7,104 nucleotides of DNA from an uncultured Bacteroides sp. (GTDB lineage Bacteria; Bacteroidota; Bacteroidia; Bacteroidales; UBA11471): positions 1 to 7,104 of the forward strand of contig CAJLYN010000111.1 in assembly GCA_905210875.1 (NCBI GenBank). The letters are read 5' to 3'. Position numbers and translations under genes: made by a program. Below are positions 6,595 to 7,104 of this stretch, piece after piece. Every line of letters starts with the position of its first letter. Within the stretch, counting starts at the first letter, position 1. Below the pieces are notes generated by a model. It made no database searches, was not told the origin of the DNA, and worked only from the letters and a program-made list of their open reading frames with translations.

Positions 6595-7104
6595 TCAACG
6601 ATGTTCGCCCCGCGACAGGCTGGCGCGATAGAGCCTCATCTGACACTGCCGGCAATCAAACTCCACGCGCAGCAGCGTGTCGCGATATTGCAGATAGAGA
6701 GGTTCTTTCCAGGTATTCTTATCGGGCGATACGGCTCGCTCTCGCGGACATTTTCCCCACTGTTTCTTGATACAAAAGCGTGTGAACATCAACGCGGCAT
6801 CATCGACGGGCCGGCACTCATAGGCCGGCTCTATGTTTTCCACACCATGGTCGCGATAGAAGGTCCGCGCCAAATGGTTGGATACATTTCCCAGATAACT
6901 CAGCGAAGCAGCGGGAAAAGGGGCAGCCCCTTCGCTCCGGCGACGGGGCCGGCGATAGGCCATACGCCGCACCCGGGTCAAGGCTTCGATGGCTTTCCGA
7001 CGCAAATCGGCGAGAAGAGAAACGGGAACAAAGCAGTCGCGTGTCGCGGCGACGTCGACACGGCGGGCTTCATAATGACTGTCGCCCAGACGGGAGAGCT
7101 GCCG
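6595..7104 (-). CDS. U32-family peptidase / RlhA-like protein, C-terminal 169 residues (N-terminus beyond window edge)
   Basis: The frame is open from the right edge to a TGA at 6595-6597. The fragment matches the C-terminal part of large U32-family proteins that carry the DUF3656-type region: LSRLGDSHYEARRV followed by FVPVSLLADLRRKAIEALTRV, then TRFCIKKQWGKCPRE and EPLYLQYRDTLLRVEFDCRQCQM. Cysteines at fragment residues 97, 111, 119, 151 and 154 form a pattern (C-x7-C … C-x2-C for the last four) that suggests metal or Fe-S binding. Some family members are annotated as collagenase-like peptidases, but E. coli RlhA and TrhP act in hydroxylation of 23S rRNA and tRNA, so an RNA-modification role is as likely as proteolysis. 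The catalytic N-terminal domain is not in the window, so the subtype cannot be fixed. A basic stretch RRMAYRRPRRR follows the helix and may contact nucleic acid; this is inferred. The stop lies 154 nt before purH, with separate transcription likely. Confidence 0.85.
   Translation of the reverse strand, partial: RQLSRLGDSHYEARRVDVAATRDCFVPVSLLADLRRKAIEALTRVRRMAYRRPRRRSEGAAPFPAASLSYLGNVSNHLARTFYRDHGVENIEPAYECRPVDDAALMFTRFCIKKQWGKCPRERAVSPDKNTWKEPLYLQYRDTLLRVEFDCRQCQMRLYRASLSRGEHR

Overview
The window comes from a member of the Bacteroidota, most likely the order Bacteroidales. The evidence is the gene order purH–mreB–mreC–mreD–mrdA–rodA, a Bacteroidetes-type promoter (TTTG, 20 nt, TATTTTTG) in front of purH, weak or absent Shine-Dalgarno sequences, and protein signatures that read like Bacteroidales homologues. 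Base composition looks near 50% GC, higher than classic Bacteroides. A genus cannot be fixed from this alone; a Barnesiella-like lineage is only a guess.

Every gene is on the minus strand, so transcription runs from the right edge to the left. At the far right (7104 to 6595) is the C-terminal part of a U32-family peptidase/hydroxylase-type protein, cut by the window edge. A 154-nt intergenic region (6441-6594) follows. It holds an AT-rich hairpin that may end the U32 transcript and a well-formed promoter for the next gene. From there the genes are packed: purH (last two steps of IMP synthesis), a 24-nt gap, mreB (actin-like filament), a 27-nt gap, mreC (periplasmic scaffold), an 8-nt overlap, mreD (membrane partner), a 4-nt GTGA overlap, mrdA (PBP2 transpeptidase), a 17-nt overlap, then rodA (SEDS glycosyltransferase), which runs off the left edge after 216 codons.

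mreB to rodA encode the Rod complex (elongasome) that inserts peptidoglycan along the lateral wall. MreB filaments guide it, MreC and MreD link the cytoplasmic and periplasmic parts, RodA polymerises glycan strands and PBP2 cross-links them. No promoter was seen inside the cluster, so the purH promoter probably drives all of it.

The main anomaly is a frameshift near position 836 in mrdA. All three transpeptidase motifs lie before it, but about 67 conserved C-terminal residues are thrown into another frame and translation would stop early at 795. The missing length fits a 5-bp deletion relative to the expected family sequence. It may be a real mutation or an assembly error. I found no mobile elements, CRISPR arrays, RNA genes or undescribed system; otherwise this is a conserved housekeeping region.
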